26,933 nt of DNA from Aureococcus anophagefferens (lineage: Eukaryota; Sar; Pelagophyceae; Pelagomonadales; Pelagomonadaceae): the NCBI RefSeq assembly GCF_000186865.1, contig NW_008705583.1, positions 574,299 through 601,231 on the forward strand, given 5' to 3'. Under the pieces are notes generated by a model. That model had not been told where the DNA came from and made no database searches. It was given only the letters and a program-made list of their open reading frames with translations. Position numbers and translations under genes: made by a program. Numbering within the stretch: the first letter of the stretch is position 1; every line of letters starts with the position of its first letter. Positions 15,499 to 24,361 of the stretch are shown here, one piece after another.

Positions 15499-17481
15499 AT
15501 GTGCTCGCCGGAGAAGCGGGACCGGGGCCCCGTGCACCCGGTCGTGCTCAAGGACGCGACGCACCGGAAGAACTCGCTGAAGGTCAGCGTGCCGGCCAAG
15601 TGGCTGCGGGGCCCCTGCGCGCGGCTCCTCGAGCCCTGGGCGAAGCACACGGGCGACGGCATCGAGACGCTGCGCCTGCGGAGCGGGGCGGCGCCCGGCG
15701 CGCCCTGCGTCGACGACGTCGCCATCGAGGCGATCCTGGGCGCCGCGGGCGGCGAACCGCCGGCGCTCTTCGTCGCTCGGAAGATGGCCTGCGAGATCGC
15801 GCCGGCCGCGGGGCCCGGCGGCGACTCCGAGGCGGCGGCGCGGCGCTACATGGCCGACGGCCTGCTGACGGAGGCCGAGCGGGCCTACCGGCGCGTCGCG
15901 CGGTCCGGCGGCTCCGAGGCCGCGGCCGAGAGCGCGCGCGACGCGCGCGACGCCGCGGGCGAGCTCAAGCGGGCCGAGCGGTGCGCCAAGAGCCAGGATT
16001 CGCTGGAGAAGACCGTGGAGGGTTTAGAGTTGGGCCGGTCCGTGCTCCGGCGCTGCCCGAACTCGCTCCGCGCGGCCGAGGTCGTCGCGGGCTGCGCGGC
16101 CACCCTAAAGCTCTGGGACGAGGCGGCCGCGGTGACGCTCGCGGCCTGCTTCGGGTCGCGCGAGGCGCGGCCCGACGGCACGGTGCGCGAGTTCGACGCC
16201 GCGGGCGACGGCGTCGCCGCCGGGGCGCTCCAGCGGCTCTTCGCGTCGCGGCGCGGCGGCGCGGCGGCCGTCCGGAGCCTGAGGTTCGCGACGCGGTACC
16301 GCGAGTCCGAGGCCTACTGCGTCGCCTGGGCGAAGCGCCAGGCGGACTGCAGCGCCTTCTGCAGCGAGCAGCGCCACGTCGCCGCGGAGCTCCGGCGCCT
16401 CGACGACGGCGCGCGCGCGGCGCTCGACGACGCGTCGGCGGTCCGCGTCGCCAAGGCCTCGCGCATGTCCGAGTCCGCGGCGAGCCGCGACGCGGAGCTG
16501 CGGCGCGACGAGCGCTCCATCGCGGCGAAGGTGCTGGAGTTGCGCGAGGCGGCCATCGCCCTCGACGGCGAGAACGCCGCGCTGCGGCGCCTCAAGGCGT
16601 CCGCGCTCCGCTCGCTCGGCCGGGCCGGCGAGGCCGCGGACGCCTGCGACGCGGCGCTCCAGCTCTCGCCGCGCTGCCCGCGGGCGACGCTCCAGCGCGC
16701 GCGCTGCGTCGCCGCCGCGGCGCGCGCGCGCCTCCGGGAGACGTATTTCCACGACAGGGAGAGCGCGGAGCGCGCCGAGACGCCGTTCTGCTTCTCGAAC
16801 CCGTCGTCGGGCGCGCCCCGCGTCGACGCGGAGACGCAGCGCGTCGACCCGGACCGGCCCATGGCGGCGGCCACGTCCGCGCTCGCCGCGGACACGCGCG
16901 TCCGCGCGCTCTGGGCCAAGGCGCTCCGCGACTACGACCGCTACCTCCGGCTCATGGGCCACGACGTCGACCTCGACGGGGCGAAACCGCCGGCCGGCAA
17001 TCAGGCGTCCGACGGCGTCTTCACCTTCAGGGGCGCGAAGATGTCCGCGCCCGCGGGCGAGAAGGCGCGCGAGGGCAGCTGGCTCCGCGTCGTGCTCCAC
17101 GAGCGCAAGGCCCTCAAGGCCGACATCGCCGCCGCGGAGCGCGCGGAGGTCCGCCAGCGCGCGCTCGAGGCCGAGCGCCTCGAGCGCGAGCGCAAGGCCG
17201 CCGAGGCGCGCCGCCGCGCGGCCGAGGGCGCGCGGAAGCCGCAGCGCGAGTGGGACCGCGACAAGCTCCGGGAGCAGAAGGACCCCTACGAGGTCCTCGG
17301 CGTCCAGCGCGACGCGACGGACGCGCAGATCAAGAAGGCCTTCCGCTCCCTCGCCCTCCGCTACCACCCGGACAAGAACCCCAACGAGTCCGAGAACGAG
17401 AAGTTCAACGACATCAACGCGGCCTACGAGCTCCTCTCCGACCCGGACGCGAAGAAGCACTACGACGCCTACGGCGACTGA
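15499..17481 (+). CDS. Hsp40 co-chaperone with C-terminal J domain and TPR-like helices
   Basis: 660 residues. It stimulates Hsp70 ATPase activity through the J domain at 595-660 (DPYEVLGVQ … RYHPDKNPN … YELLSDPDAKKHYDAYGD), which keeps the HPD tripeptide at 623-625. An alanine-rich helical region (about 115-480) contains TPR-like pairs such as AAIALDGENAALRRLKASAL and EAADACDAALQLSPRCPRA. A charged coiled coil (about 535-590) precedes the J domain. TPR plus C-terminal J is the DNAJC3/DNAJC7 arrangement, probably cytosolic since no signal peptide is seen. The N-terminal 100 residues are not recognised. Confidence 0.88.
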   Translation: MCSPEKRDRGPVHPVVLKDATHRKNSLKVSVPAKWLRGPCARLLEPWAKHTGDGIETLRLRSGAAPGAPCVDDVAIEAILGAAGGEPPALFVARKMACEIAPAAGPGGDSEAAARRYMADGLLTEAERAYRRVARSGGSEAAAESARDARDAAGELKRAERCAKSQDSLEKTVEGLELGRSVLRRCPNSLRAAEVVAGCAATLKLWDEAAAVTLAACFGSREARPDGTVREFDAAGDGVAAGALQRLFASRRGGAAAVRSLRFATRYRESEAYCVAWAKRQADCSAFCSEQRHVAAELRRLDDGARAALDDASAVRVAKASRMSESAASRDAELRRDERSIAAKVLELREAAIALDGENAALRRLKASALRSLGRAGEAADACDAALQLSPRCPRATLQRARCVAAAARARLRETYFHDRESAERAETPFCFSNPSSGAPRVDAETQRVDPDRPMAAATSALAADTRVRALWAKALRDYDRYLRLMGHDVDLDGAKPPAGNQASDGVFTFRGAKMSAPAGEKAREGSWLRVVLHERKALKADIAAAERAEVRQRALEAERLERERKAAEARRRAAEGARKPQREWDRDKLREQKDPYEVLGVQRDATDAQIKKAFRSLALRYHPDKNPNESENEKFNDINAAYELLSDPDAKKHYDAYGD

Positions 17482-17671
17482 CGCCCGTCGCATTTTAACC
17501 GCCGCGATTCGGGATTTCTCGGGGCAGTGCGGCCGCGTCGAGGCCGCGTCGCTCACGTTGCGTGGGGACTGCCTCAGGAAGTTGATGTTCATGTTGAGCG
17601 AGCCTTGAGGCCGGGGTGCCTAGCTAGCAGCCGACCGACGAGCGCAGCAGCGACGCCGACGTCGTGCGCGC

Positions 17672-18430
17672 ATGCCGGAGATGCCGGAGCCGTCGCAGAA
17701 AGTGCTCGTGCGCGAGCCGCTCCTCAGCGTCATCGACTCCGGCGACGTCGCGGGCCTCGCGCGGCTGGTGCGGAACGACCCGACGCTGGACCTCGCGCAG
17801 CCCTACGACGACTTTCGCACGCCGTCGCTCGCGCACCGCGCGCTGGAGCTCGGCCACACGCACCTGCTGCGCTGCATGCTCGCGACGCGCCCCGAGCTCG
17901 CGCTGGCGCCGGGACTGCACGGCGCGTCGCTGACGCACCTCGCGGCGCGCCGCGGCAACGTCGACGCCGTGTCGCTGCTGCTCCGCTACGTGGGCCGGGC
18001 CGCGCTCGACGCGCCGGACCAGCTCGGCTGGTCGCCGCTGCACGACGCGGCGATGGAGGGGCAGTTCGCCGCGGTGAGGTACGTCGCGAGGCGGGGCGCC
18101 GACGTCGGCCTCGAGACGCGCGACGGCCAGACGGCCGCGGAGCTCTCGCGGACGTCGGGCTGCCGCGACGCGGTCGCCATCGCCGACTGGCTCGAGGCGG
18201 TGGTCCGGGCCGGCGGCGTCGGGCCGTTCCTCGCCGCGGAGAAGTTCCCCTGGGTCAAGCTCCGGTGGCTCGCGGAGCGGCGCCGCGCGGCGCCGTCGCT
18301 CGTCTACGGCCCGCAGTGGCTCGCGCTCGCGACCTTCGTCGTGCCCGACGACGCCGGCGGCGACGACGCGAAGCGACGGCGGCACCTGCCCAAGGACCTG
18401 CTCCCGCTCGTGCTCCGGTACCTCTACTAG
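17672..18430 (+). CDS. Ankyrin-repeat protein
   Basis: 252 residues. Three to four ankyrin repeats lie at about 15-165: GASLTHLAARRGNVDAVSLL, GWSPLHDAAMEGQFAAVRYV with RRGADVGLETRDGQTAAELS, and a weaker first repeat around LARLVRNDPTLDLAQPYDDF. The C-terminus (PKDLLPLVLRYLY) resembles the final helix of SOCS/F-box-like tails. It is a protein-protein interaction module; the partner is unknown. The ATG at 17672 is used, and the next ATG is 3 codons downstream. It ends 26 bp from the convergent basic-protein gene. Confidence 0.8.
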   Translation: MPEMPEPSQKVLVREPLLSVIDSGDVAGLARLVRNDPTLDLAQPYDDFRTPSLAHRALELGHTHLLRCMLATRPELALAPGLHGASLTHLAARRGNVDAVSLLLRYVGRAALDAPDQLGWSPLHDAAMEGQFAAVRYVARRGADVGLETRDGQTAAELSRTSGCRDAVAIADWLEAVVRAGGVGPFLAAEKFPWVKLRWLAERRRAAPSLVYGPQWLALATFVVPDDAGGDDAKRRRHLPKDLLPLVLRYLY

Positions 18431-18456
18431 GGCGACGCGAGCGGTGTTAGGGGCCC

Positions 18457-19062
18457 CTAGCGCGTCTCCGGGCGCAGGGCCGTCTGGAGGGGCGCGAGCT
18501 TCGTCGCCGCGCCCTGGCCCGTGACCTCGAGCGTCTCCGCGGAGCACGCGGAGGACCCGTCGTCGCGGCCGCGGCGGCTCCGCGGCTTCTTCGCGTGCGT
18601 CGGGGGCTCGCCGAAGAGCTTGCCGCTCTGCTCCACGGGGAGCCAGGGCCGCGCGTGGATGCGGCGCGTGATGGGCGCGATGGCGTGGCGCCGCCTCCGC
18701 AGGTCGACCTTCTTCTTCGCGCCGAAGAGCGGCAGCTTGTCCCACGAGCTCGCGGCGCTGTTGCCCCGGCTGTCGTAGAGGCAGGTCGTGGAGATGCCGT
18801 AGCGGTTCGCGTGGGCGACGGGCCCGCCCGTGCGCTTGCTCCGCTCCTGCTCGCGCGCCCGGCGCCGCTCGGACCGCGCGCGCCGCGCCGCGTCGCGCTT
18901 GACCAGCGTCATCTCACTGAGGATGGACGCGAGCGAGTTCTCGTCCCAGAAGGGCTCGCGGCTCTGCTCGTCCCAGCTCAGGGCCGCGGGCGCCGTGATG
19001 GGCCGCCGGCCGGACCGGCTCGCGGCCGCCGACCCGGCCTCCGACGGCGTCGCGGCGCCCAT
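18457..19062 (-). CDS. Unrecognised basic, low-complexity protein
   Basis: 201 residues from the ATG at 19062. The frame is open further upstream but Gly/Ala/Pro-rich, and it leads into non-coding-looking AT-richer DNA near 19240, so an upstream exon is possible. Visible features are SWDEQSREPFWDENSLASIL, a strongly basic helix (DAARRARSERRRAREQERSK), KKKVDLRRRRHAIAPITRRI and HAKKPRSRRGR. These look like nuclear localisation or nucleic-acid contact regions. No domain is recognised. Codon bias supports coding. Confidence 0.55.
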   Translation of the reverse strand: MGAATPSEAGSAAASRSGRRPITAPAALSWDEQSREPFWDENSLASILSEMTLVKRDAARRARSERRRAREQERSKRTGGPVAHANRYGISTTCLYDSRGNSAASSWDKLPLFGAKKKVDLRRRRHAIAPITRRIHARPWLPVEQSGKLFGEPPTHAKKPRSRRGRDDGSSACSAETLEVTGQGAATKLAPLQTALRPETR

Positions 19063-19301
19063 GCGGCTCGCCCAGGGCGGCGACGCGCCCCGGACGCCGC
19101 CGGAACCGCCCGGCTGCCCCCCGAGGGGGGCCAGCCCCGCGCCGCCGGGCCGCTCCGCCCCCAGCGTGCCCGCCGCCGCCGCGACGACCGCGGCGTTCGG
19201 TCCGGAGGCGCTTCCAAAAGCTCTGCGAGCTAGCGCTCGGCGGTTAAGTCTAAGGTGACGGCAATTACACGCGGGCCGCCGCACCGTTACCTTAAAAACC
19301 T

Positions 19302-22163
19302 TTACCCCGCCGCGGCCATCGCGCGGAGCGTGGCCCGGGGCACGGGCGCGCGGAGGGGCTTGGAGTAGAGCGCGTCGACCGTGGCCGCGACGCGCGCCTT
19401 CATGGCCTCGCCGTCGTCGCAGAGGACGGCGGCGATGAAGCGGTAGACGGCCGCGTAGAGGCGCGGCTCGTCCGCGGCGAGCGCGTCGATGCGCTCGAAG
19501 GAGACGCTGTAGAGGTAGCAGGGCTCCATGGCGAGGAAGACGCCGACGGACCGGCGCCGCGTCGCGAGCTCCTCGCCGCCGATGATGGACCCCGGCCCGA
19601 GCTCCGCGAGGCGGAACGCGACGGCGCGCCGCGTCCGGGGCCGGTCGTCGACGAGCAGGCGGCCGCCCGTGGACTGCTGCGGGTCGTGGCGCACGTTGAT
19701 GCGGCCGCGCGCGACGACGTAGAGCGCGTCGTGCCGCGGGTCGACGGCGTCGCCCGCGGAGGACCGGCTCAGGAGCTCCTGGCCCCGGGGCAGCTCGCAC
19801 GCGCGCGCGACGCTTGCGAGGCCGTCGAGCGCCCCGAGGAGCGCGTCGCGGTCGCGGTCCAGCAGGGCCGTGCGCCGCAGCGCGAGGCGCACCGCGCCGC
19901 CGAAGGAGAGCTCGCTCGGCTTCGGCCGCCGCGCGAGCGCGCGCGCCGCGACGTCGCGCAGCAGCCGCGCCTCGCAGTCGCCCAGCGCCGCGTCCAGGTC
20001 CAGCGCCAGCTGGAAGAGCCCCGCGCCCGCGCCGCGCTTCCGCAGCGCGGCGACGACGTCGTCGTGCGCGCCCGCGACGTACAGCGCGGGCGCGCCGCCG
20101 CGGGCGCGCGTCGCGGCGACCGCGCGGCCCGCCGCCAGGAGCGCGTCGATGGCCGACGCGTCCGCGCCCGCCGTGTGGCTCAGGTCCAGCACGGCGAAGT
20201 GCGCGCCCTTGGGCTCCGGCCCGAGCCACGCGCGCACGTAGTCGAGGAGCCGCCGCCCGTTGCCGAAGAAGAGGAACCCCTGCACGACGAAGACGCCGAC
20301 GCGATCGCCGTAGACGTCGAGGTGCCGCGCCTCGCGGGGCTCGCGCTGCACGTTCGACCGGAACGTGAGCGCCGTCGCGACGAATTTCACGACCGGCGCG
20401 CGCAGCGACGCGACCGCGAAGAGGACGACCGCCGCGCCGAGCCCCGCCGCGAGGCCGACGGCGACGCCGCGGCAGCGCACGACGACGACGATGAGCGCCG
20501 TCACGCCCCAGCGCTCGCTCCGGGGCAGCGACGCCGCTTCTCGCACGAGCCACGCGTCGACCATGCCGACGCCCTGGCCCGCGACGAGCGCCGCGTAGAC
20601 GAAGCGGGGCACGAGCGCCCGCGCGGCCGCGAGCGGCGACCGGGGGAGCGCGTAGGCCGCGAGCGCGAGGCCCGCGGCGACCGCGCCGGGCACGCGCGAC
20701 CGCGGCGACGCGCGCAGACCCTTGGCGATGACGCTCAGCGACACCTGCTGGCCCAGCGTCGCGCCGGAGACGAGGCCGCTCGCCACGCCCGCGACGCCGA
20801 GCGCCGCGAGCTCCGCGGCGTCGTCGTCGCCGCCCGCGTCGCCGCCCGCGTCGCCGCCCGCGAGCGCCTGGCGCATCGCGCCGGCGACGACGGGCGCCTT
20901 GAGGATGGCCAGCGCGACGACGGCGACGAGGGGCTGCAGCGCCCGCGACGCCGCGTCGAGCGCGCGCCGCCGCCGCCGCGCGTCGCCGAGCGCCGCCGCG
21001 ACGCCCGCGGCCGCGGCCGCGGGCGGCGGCCAGGGCGTCGCCGTCGCGCGCGCGTCGAGGCGCCAGGCGCCGTCGTCGACGCCGGGGACGACGCGGATAA
21101 AGGCGTGCCAGGCGAGCGTCGGCGCCGCGACGGTCAGCGCGAGGCGCCACTCCGCGGCGAGCGCGTACCTTTTCCGCAGGCCGACGTCAAAGGCGACGAG
21201 CGCCGCCGCGAGGCCCGCGGGCGCCAAGGCGCCGCCGCCGGGCCGCGCGAGGACGAACGCCGACGCGACGAGCTCCGCGCCGATGGACGCCAGGAGCCCG
21301 CAGACCACGGGGAAGGGCAAAAAGTCCGCGAAGCGCAGGAGCCGGTACTTGGCGAGGACGACGAGGCCGACGCCCGTCAGCAGCGACGCGGCGGAGAAGC
21401 ACGCGACGACGACGGCGAAGGCGTCGTCGTGGTCTGTTGGCTGGCGTTTATAATCGTCGTAGGCCTCGCCGACGGCGCTCGCGACCTCGCAGAGCAGCGG
21501 CGCGACCGCGAGGTCCGGCCCGAGGGGCATCGCAAAGTCGACGCGCTGCGCGAAGACGTAGGGCGCGCCGACGAAGTACCCCAGCGCCGCGACCTGGGCG
21601 AGGTCGCCGCTCCGCGGCCGCAGGAACCCGCCGCCGCGGCTCGTCGTCGTCGTCGCGAAGGCCGCGCAGAAGACGGTCACGAAGAAGAAGCACACGGCGC
21701 CGACGCCCGCGTCGCGCAGCATACTCGCCGCGCGGTCCGCCGCGGACCGCCGCCGGCTGCCCTCGGCGCCGGCGACGGCGTCGACGAAGGAGCTCGCGCG
21801 CCGCCGCAGCGACGGCTCGCGCGCGAGCGCCGTCGTCTCGACGGGCTTGACGGGCGTGAACGCGCTCGACAGCGAGAACACGTTCGGCGACAGCGGCGCG
21901 CGGGCCCGCGACGCGAGGTCGCCGTCGCTCAGGCTCCCGCTGCGCTCCTCGCGGGGCCGCAGCGGCGTCCGCGGGTCGCGCGGATCCGTGGGCGCGTCGT
22001 TGATGAGGAGGATGGCCGTCTCCGGCGACGACGGCGCGCGCTCCAGCGGCGCAAAGGTCGTCGCCGGGAGCGGTGCAAAGGCCGCGGCGAGCGGCGACGC
22101 CTCCGGCGGCTCGAAGGCCGCGAGCAGCGACCGCGCGCCTTTGCGGCGCGAGGCACTCTCCAT
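19302..22163 (-). CDS. SulP-family anion transporter with STAS and cyclic-nucleotide-binding-like domains
   Basis: 953 residues from the ATG at 22163 (the frame upstream has only a TTG). A Ser/Pro-rich cytosolic N-terminus (1-150) precedes 10-12 hydrophobic segments (about 160-600, including LPFPVVCGLLASIGAELVAS and SGLVSGATLGQQVSLSVIAK). A STAS domain follows (about 610-700: VGVFVVQGFLFFGNGRRLLD, FAVLDLSHTAGADASAIDAL). The last domain (about 765-895) resembles cNMP-binding folds (ALYVVARGRINV, FRLAELGPGSIIGGEEL), but the phosphate-binding cassette is degenerate. SulP-STAS-cNMP fusions occur in fungi (Vsb1-type) and protists. The substrate is unknown. A 12-bp repeat encodes GGDA units near 20835. 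Confidence 0.85.
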   Translation of the reverse strand: MESASRRKGARSLLAAFEPPEASPLAAAFAPLPATTFAPLERAPSSPETAILLINDAPTDPRDPRTPLRPREERSGSLSDGDLASRARAPLSPNVFSLSSAFTPVKPVETTALAREPSLRRRASSFVDAVAGAEGSRRRSAADRAASMLRDAGVGAVCFFFVTVFCAAFATTTTSRGGGFLRPRSGDLAQVAALGYFVGAPYVFAQRVDFAMPLGPDLAVAPLLCEVASAVGEAYDDYKRQPTDHDDAFAVVVACFSAASLLTGVGLVVLAKYRLLRFADFLPFPVVCGLLASIGAELVASAFVLARPGGGALAPAGLAAALVAFDVGLRKRYALAAEWRLALTVAAPTLAWHAFIRVVPGVDDGAWRLDARATATPWPPPAAAAAGVAAALGDARRRRRALDAASRALQPLVAVVALAILKAPVVAGAMRQALAGGDAGGDAGGDDDAAELAALGVAGVASGLVSGATLGQQVSLSVIAKGLRASPRSRVPGAVAAGLALAAYALPRSPLAAARALVPRFVYAALVAGQGVGMVDAWLVREAASLPRSERWGVTALIVVVVRCRGVAVGLAAGLGAAVVLFAVASLRAPVVKFVATALTFRSNVQREPREARHLDVYGDRVGVFVVQGFLFFGNGRRLLDYVRAWLGPEPKGAHFAVLDLSHTAGADASAIDALLAAGRAVAATRARGGAPALYVAGAHDDVVAALRKRGAGAGLFQLALDLDAALGDCEARLLRDVAARALARRPKPSELSFGGAVRLALRRTALLDRDRDALLGALDGLASVARACELPRGQELLSRSSAGDAVDPRHDALYVVARGRINVRHDPQQSTGGRLLVDDRPRTRRAVAFRLAELGPGSIIGGEELATRRRSVGVFLAMEPCYLYSVSFERIDALAADEPRLYAAVYRFIAAVLCDDGEAMKARVAATVDALYSKPLRAPVPRATLRAMAAAG

Positions 22164-22492
22164 GCCGGGGCAGCCTCGTGGCGAGGTTTCTGGATGAAGT
22201 GGCGCCGTTGGTCTTCGGTCCAAATTTCAAGTCAAGCCGCTCGGCGAGAATGGTAACAGTCTTAGCGGCGACGCGCGCTGGGCGCCGCCGCGGACGGGGA
22301 GGGAGCGGCTCTTTGGGGGAGGGGGGTGCCCCAGCGCGCGCCGTCGGGCGGCGGCGCGCGTGGGTGGACGATCGAGGAGGCGAGAGTGGGCGGACGGCGA
22401 TATCGGTGGTCCCGGGCGGGGTGGTCGCGCCGCGCGCGCCGTCTCCGGCGCGGCGTCTGCGTCCCGCCGCGGGCGACGGCCGGCCGGCGCGC
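22164..22492. other. Spacer between transporter start and CDK stop
   Basis: No gene is supported. This 329-bp stretch is the 5' flank of the transporter and the 3' flank of the kinase on the same strand. It is G-rich on the plus strand near 22290-22330, with no recognised promoter element. Confidence 0.5.
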
Positions 22493-23383
22493 TTAGATCA
22501 CGTCCTTGTCGAGGTCGTCGAAGAAGGGGTGTTGGAGGGCCGCCTTCGCGCTGATGCGCTCGTTCGGCGCGTACTTGAGGCACTGGTCGAGGAGGTCGAG
22601 GCCCTTCGCGTCGAGGCCCGGCGCGAACTTGGCGAGGTTGAGGCGGGGCCAGGCGGGGAAGAGGCTCTGGTAGTCGCGCAGGTTGGCGACGCCGGGCCAC
22701 ATGTTCTCCGTCGGCGTGCCGAGCACGCGGAAGATTTTGAAGAGCTCGTCGATCTCGCAGTCGCCGGGGAACATGGGCTTCTTCGTCACCATCTCGACGA
22801 TGATGGTCCCGATGGCCCACATGTCCATGGGCGGCGCGTAGGTCTGGGACCCGAGGAGGATCTCCGGCGGTCGGTACCAGAGCGTCACGACCTCGTGCGT
22901 CAGCGGCCGGATCGGCGGGCAGAACGCGCGCGCGAGGCCGAAGTCCGCGATCTTCAGCACGCCGTCCTTCGTCACCAGCAGGTTCTGGGGCTTGAGGTCC
23001 CGGTGCATGCACCCCCGCATGTGGCAGAAGCTCAGCCCGCGGAGCATCTGGAGCGTGTACGACTTCACGAGCATCGGGTCGAGCGGGCCGTCGCAGCTGT
23101 CGAGGAACCGCTTCAGGTCCTTGTCCAGGAACTCGAAGATGAGGTAGAGCCGGCCGTCGTTCTGCAGCACGTCCTTGAGCGACACGATGTTCGGGTGCTG
23201 CAGCTCCTTGAGGAGCGAGATCTCCCGGAGCGCCGTCGACGGCATGCCCTCGTCCTCGAGCTCGAGCCGGATCTTCTTCATCGCCACGAAGTCGCCCGTG
23301 ATGCGGTCCTTGCCCTTGTAGACGACGCCGTAGGCGCCCTCGCCGTGGGACTGGCCCTTCTCGACTTTAGAGTAGCGCTCCAT
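22493..23383 (-). CDS. CDK1/CDKA-like cyclin-dependent kinase with PSTALRE helix
   Basis: 296 residues, the length of CDK1. All kinase signatures are present: glycine loop GEGAYG (14-19), lysine in VAMKK (36), HRDLKPQN (127-134), DFG (147-149), T-loop Thr162 in [13 protein letters not shown], and [11 protein letters not shown]. The cyclin-binding C-helix reads PSTALRE (48-54) instead of PSTAIRE, a form intermediate between CDKA and CDKB signatures. Thr14 of CDK1 is replaced by Ala17 while the neighbouring inhibitory tyrosine (Tyr18) is kept. Three extra residues (GQS) precede the glycine loop. It probably drives the cell-cycle G2/M or G1/S transition with a cyclin. Confidence 0.92.
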   Translation of the reverse strand: MERYSKVEKGQSHGEGAYGVVYKGKDRITGDFVAMKKIRLELEDEGMPSTALREISLLKELQHPNIVSLKDVLQNDGRLYLIFEFLDKDLKRFLDSCDGPLDPMLVKSYTLQMLRGLSFCHMRGCMHRDLKPQNLLVTKDGVLKIADFGLARAFCPPIRPLTHEVVTLWYRPPEILLGSQTYAPPMDMWAIGTIIVEMVTKKPMFPGDCEIDELFKIFRVLGTPTENMWPGVANLRDYQSLFPAWPRLNLAKFAPGLDAKGLDLLDQCLKYAPNERISAKAALQHPFFDDLDKDVI

Positions 23384-24361
23384 GACGCCTACGTCGGTTC
23401 GGATCCCGGTACCGCTCGGCGCGCGCGCGCGCGGAGCCCCCGACGCCCCGCCGCCGCCGCCACGGGACGTCGTGGGGTCGGGTGGGTCGAGCGGGGCGTT
23501 CGTGCGGCGGGCCGGGGGCCGGGGACCGAGCTCTCTCCCGCGACGAGGTCGGAGGGGGGGTTCGGGAGTGACGTCTCGGCGCGCGCGCGCGAACGCCCCA
23601 GCGCCGCCCCGCCGCCGCTGCCACGCGAGTCCGCGGGTTGCGGCCCGCCCGTCGCCGTGAGTGCGGGGCGCGGCGCGGAGTTACAGGCGTGTAAGCCGCG
23701 ACCCGCGGCCGCGTCGAATCCACGTCGCCCGCTCGCAGCGTGCGCCGCCGTTTCGAACGCAGCGTCGCCGCCAGCGGACGTCTCACGGTTTGGGCAGGTC
23801 GTGGCAGCAGCGGTAGGCGGTCTGGGGCGGCGTAGGGGCCGCGCGCGGCGTGTCGGATGTGGTGGCGCACCTTGGCGCAGCTCGCAGCTCAAATGATAAA
23901 CGACCTCGTCAACTTTGTTTTTTGTGTGATTGTTGTAGTTCAACATAGGCAGGTCGTCGCCGTCACCCGTCTCTCCGCCGCGCGCGTCCCCCCGTCGCGT
24001 GGCCGGGCATGCCGCGCCGAATTGCGAAACGGCGAGACAGCCTGGCGCGTACTCGCACGTGCGGAACCTGGCCGCCGCGCGATTCTCGCCTCAGGGCCTC
24101 CGCTGGGGTGAGACCGTCGGTGACTTTGTTTTTTGTCGAGGCTCGTGTAGCCTCCGCGCGCCAACATCGCCGGTCCAAAACACAGAGCTCTCGGTAGATC
24201 GCGAGGCCGCCGCGCGCGACAGCACTTAGCCGACCTTTACTCGCGTTGAAGGCGAGCGAGGCCGAGCGCTCTCACACGCTCGAGTCCTCGCGCTCTCGCA
24301 CCGACCGCCGCGCTGCGCGTGCATCACACACCTACCGACCGCGGCGTGCAATCGACACACC
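23384..24361. other. 978-bp divergent intergenic region
   Basis: It lies between the CDK and carrier genes, which read outward. No coding frame is convincing. It contains two diverged 50-bp direct repeats (about 23415-23464 and 23575-23624, 160 bp apart), each starting with a GC-alternating run (potential Z-DNA). Two CTTTGTTTTTTGT words lie at about 23911 and 24123, in an AT-richer segment. It probably holds both promoters and 5' leaders. Confidence 0.5.

Noticed and set aside
22227..23896. Long open frames opposite and overlapping the CDK gene
   Set aside because: They are shadows: the minus frame 22493-23383 has every kinase motif, while the others are composition-biased only.
23389..23946. 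Minus-strand 185-codon frame upstream of the CDK
   Set aside because: Pro/Ala/Arg-rich with no motif, covers the putative promoter, and its start lies in AT-rich DNA; not supported as a gene.
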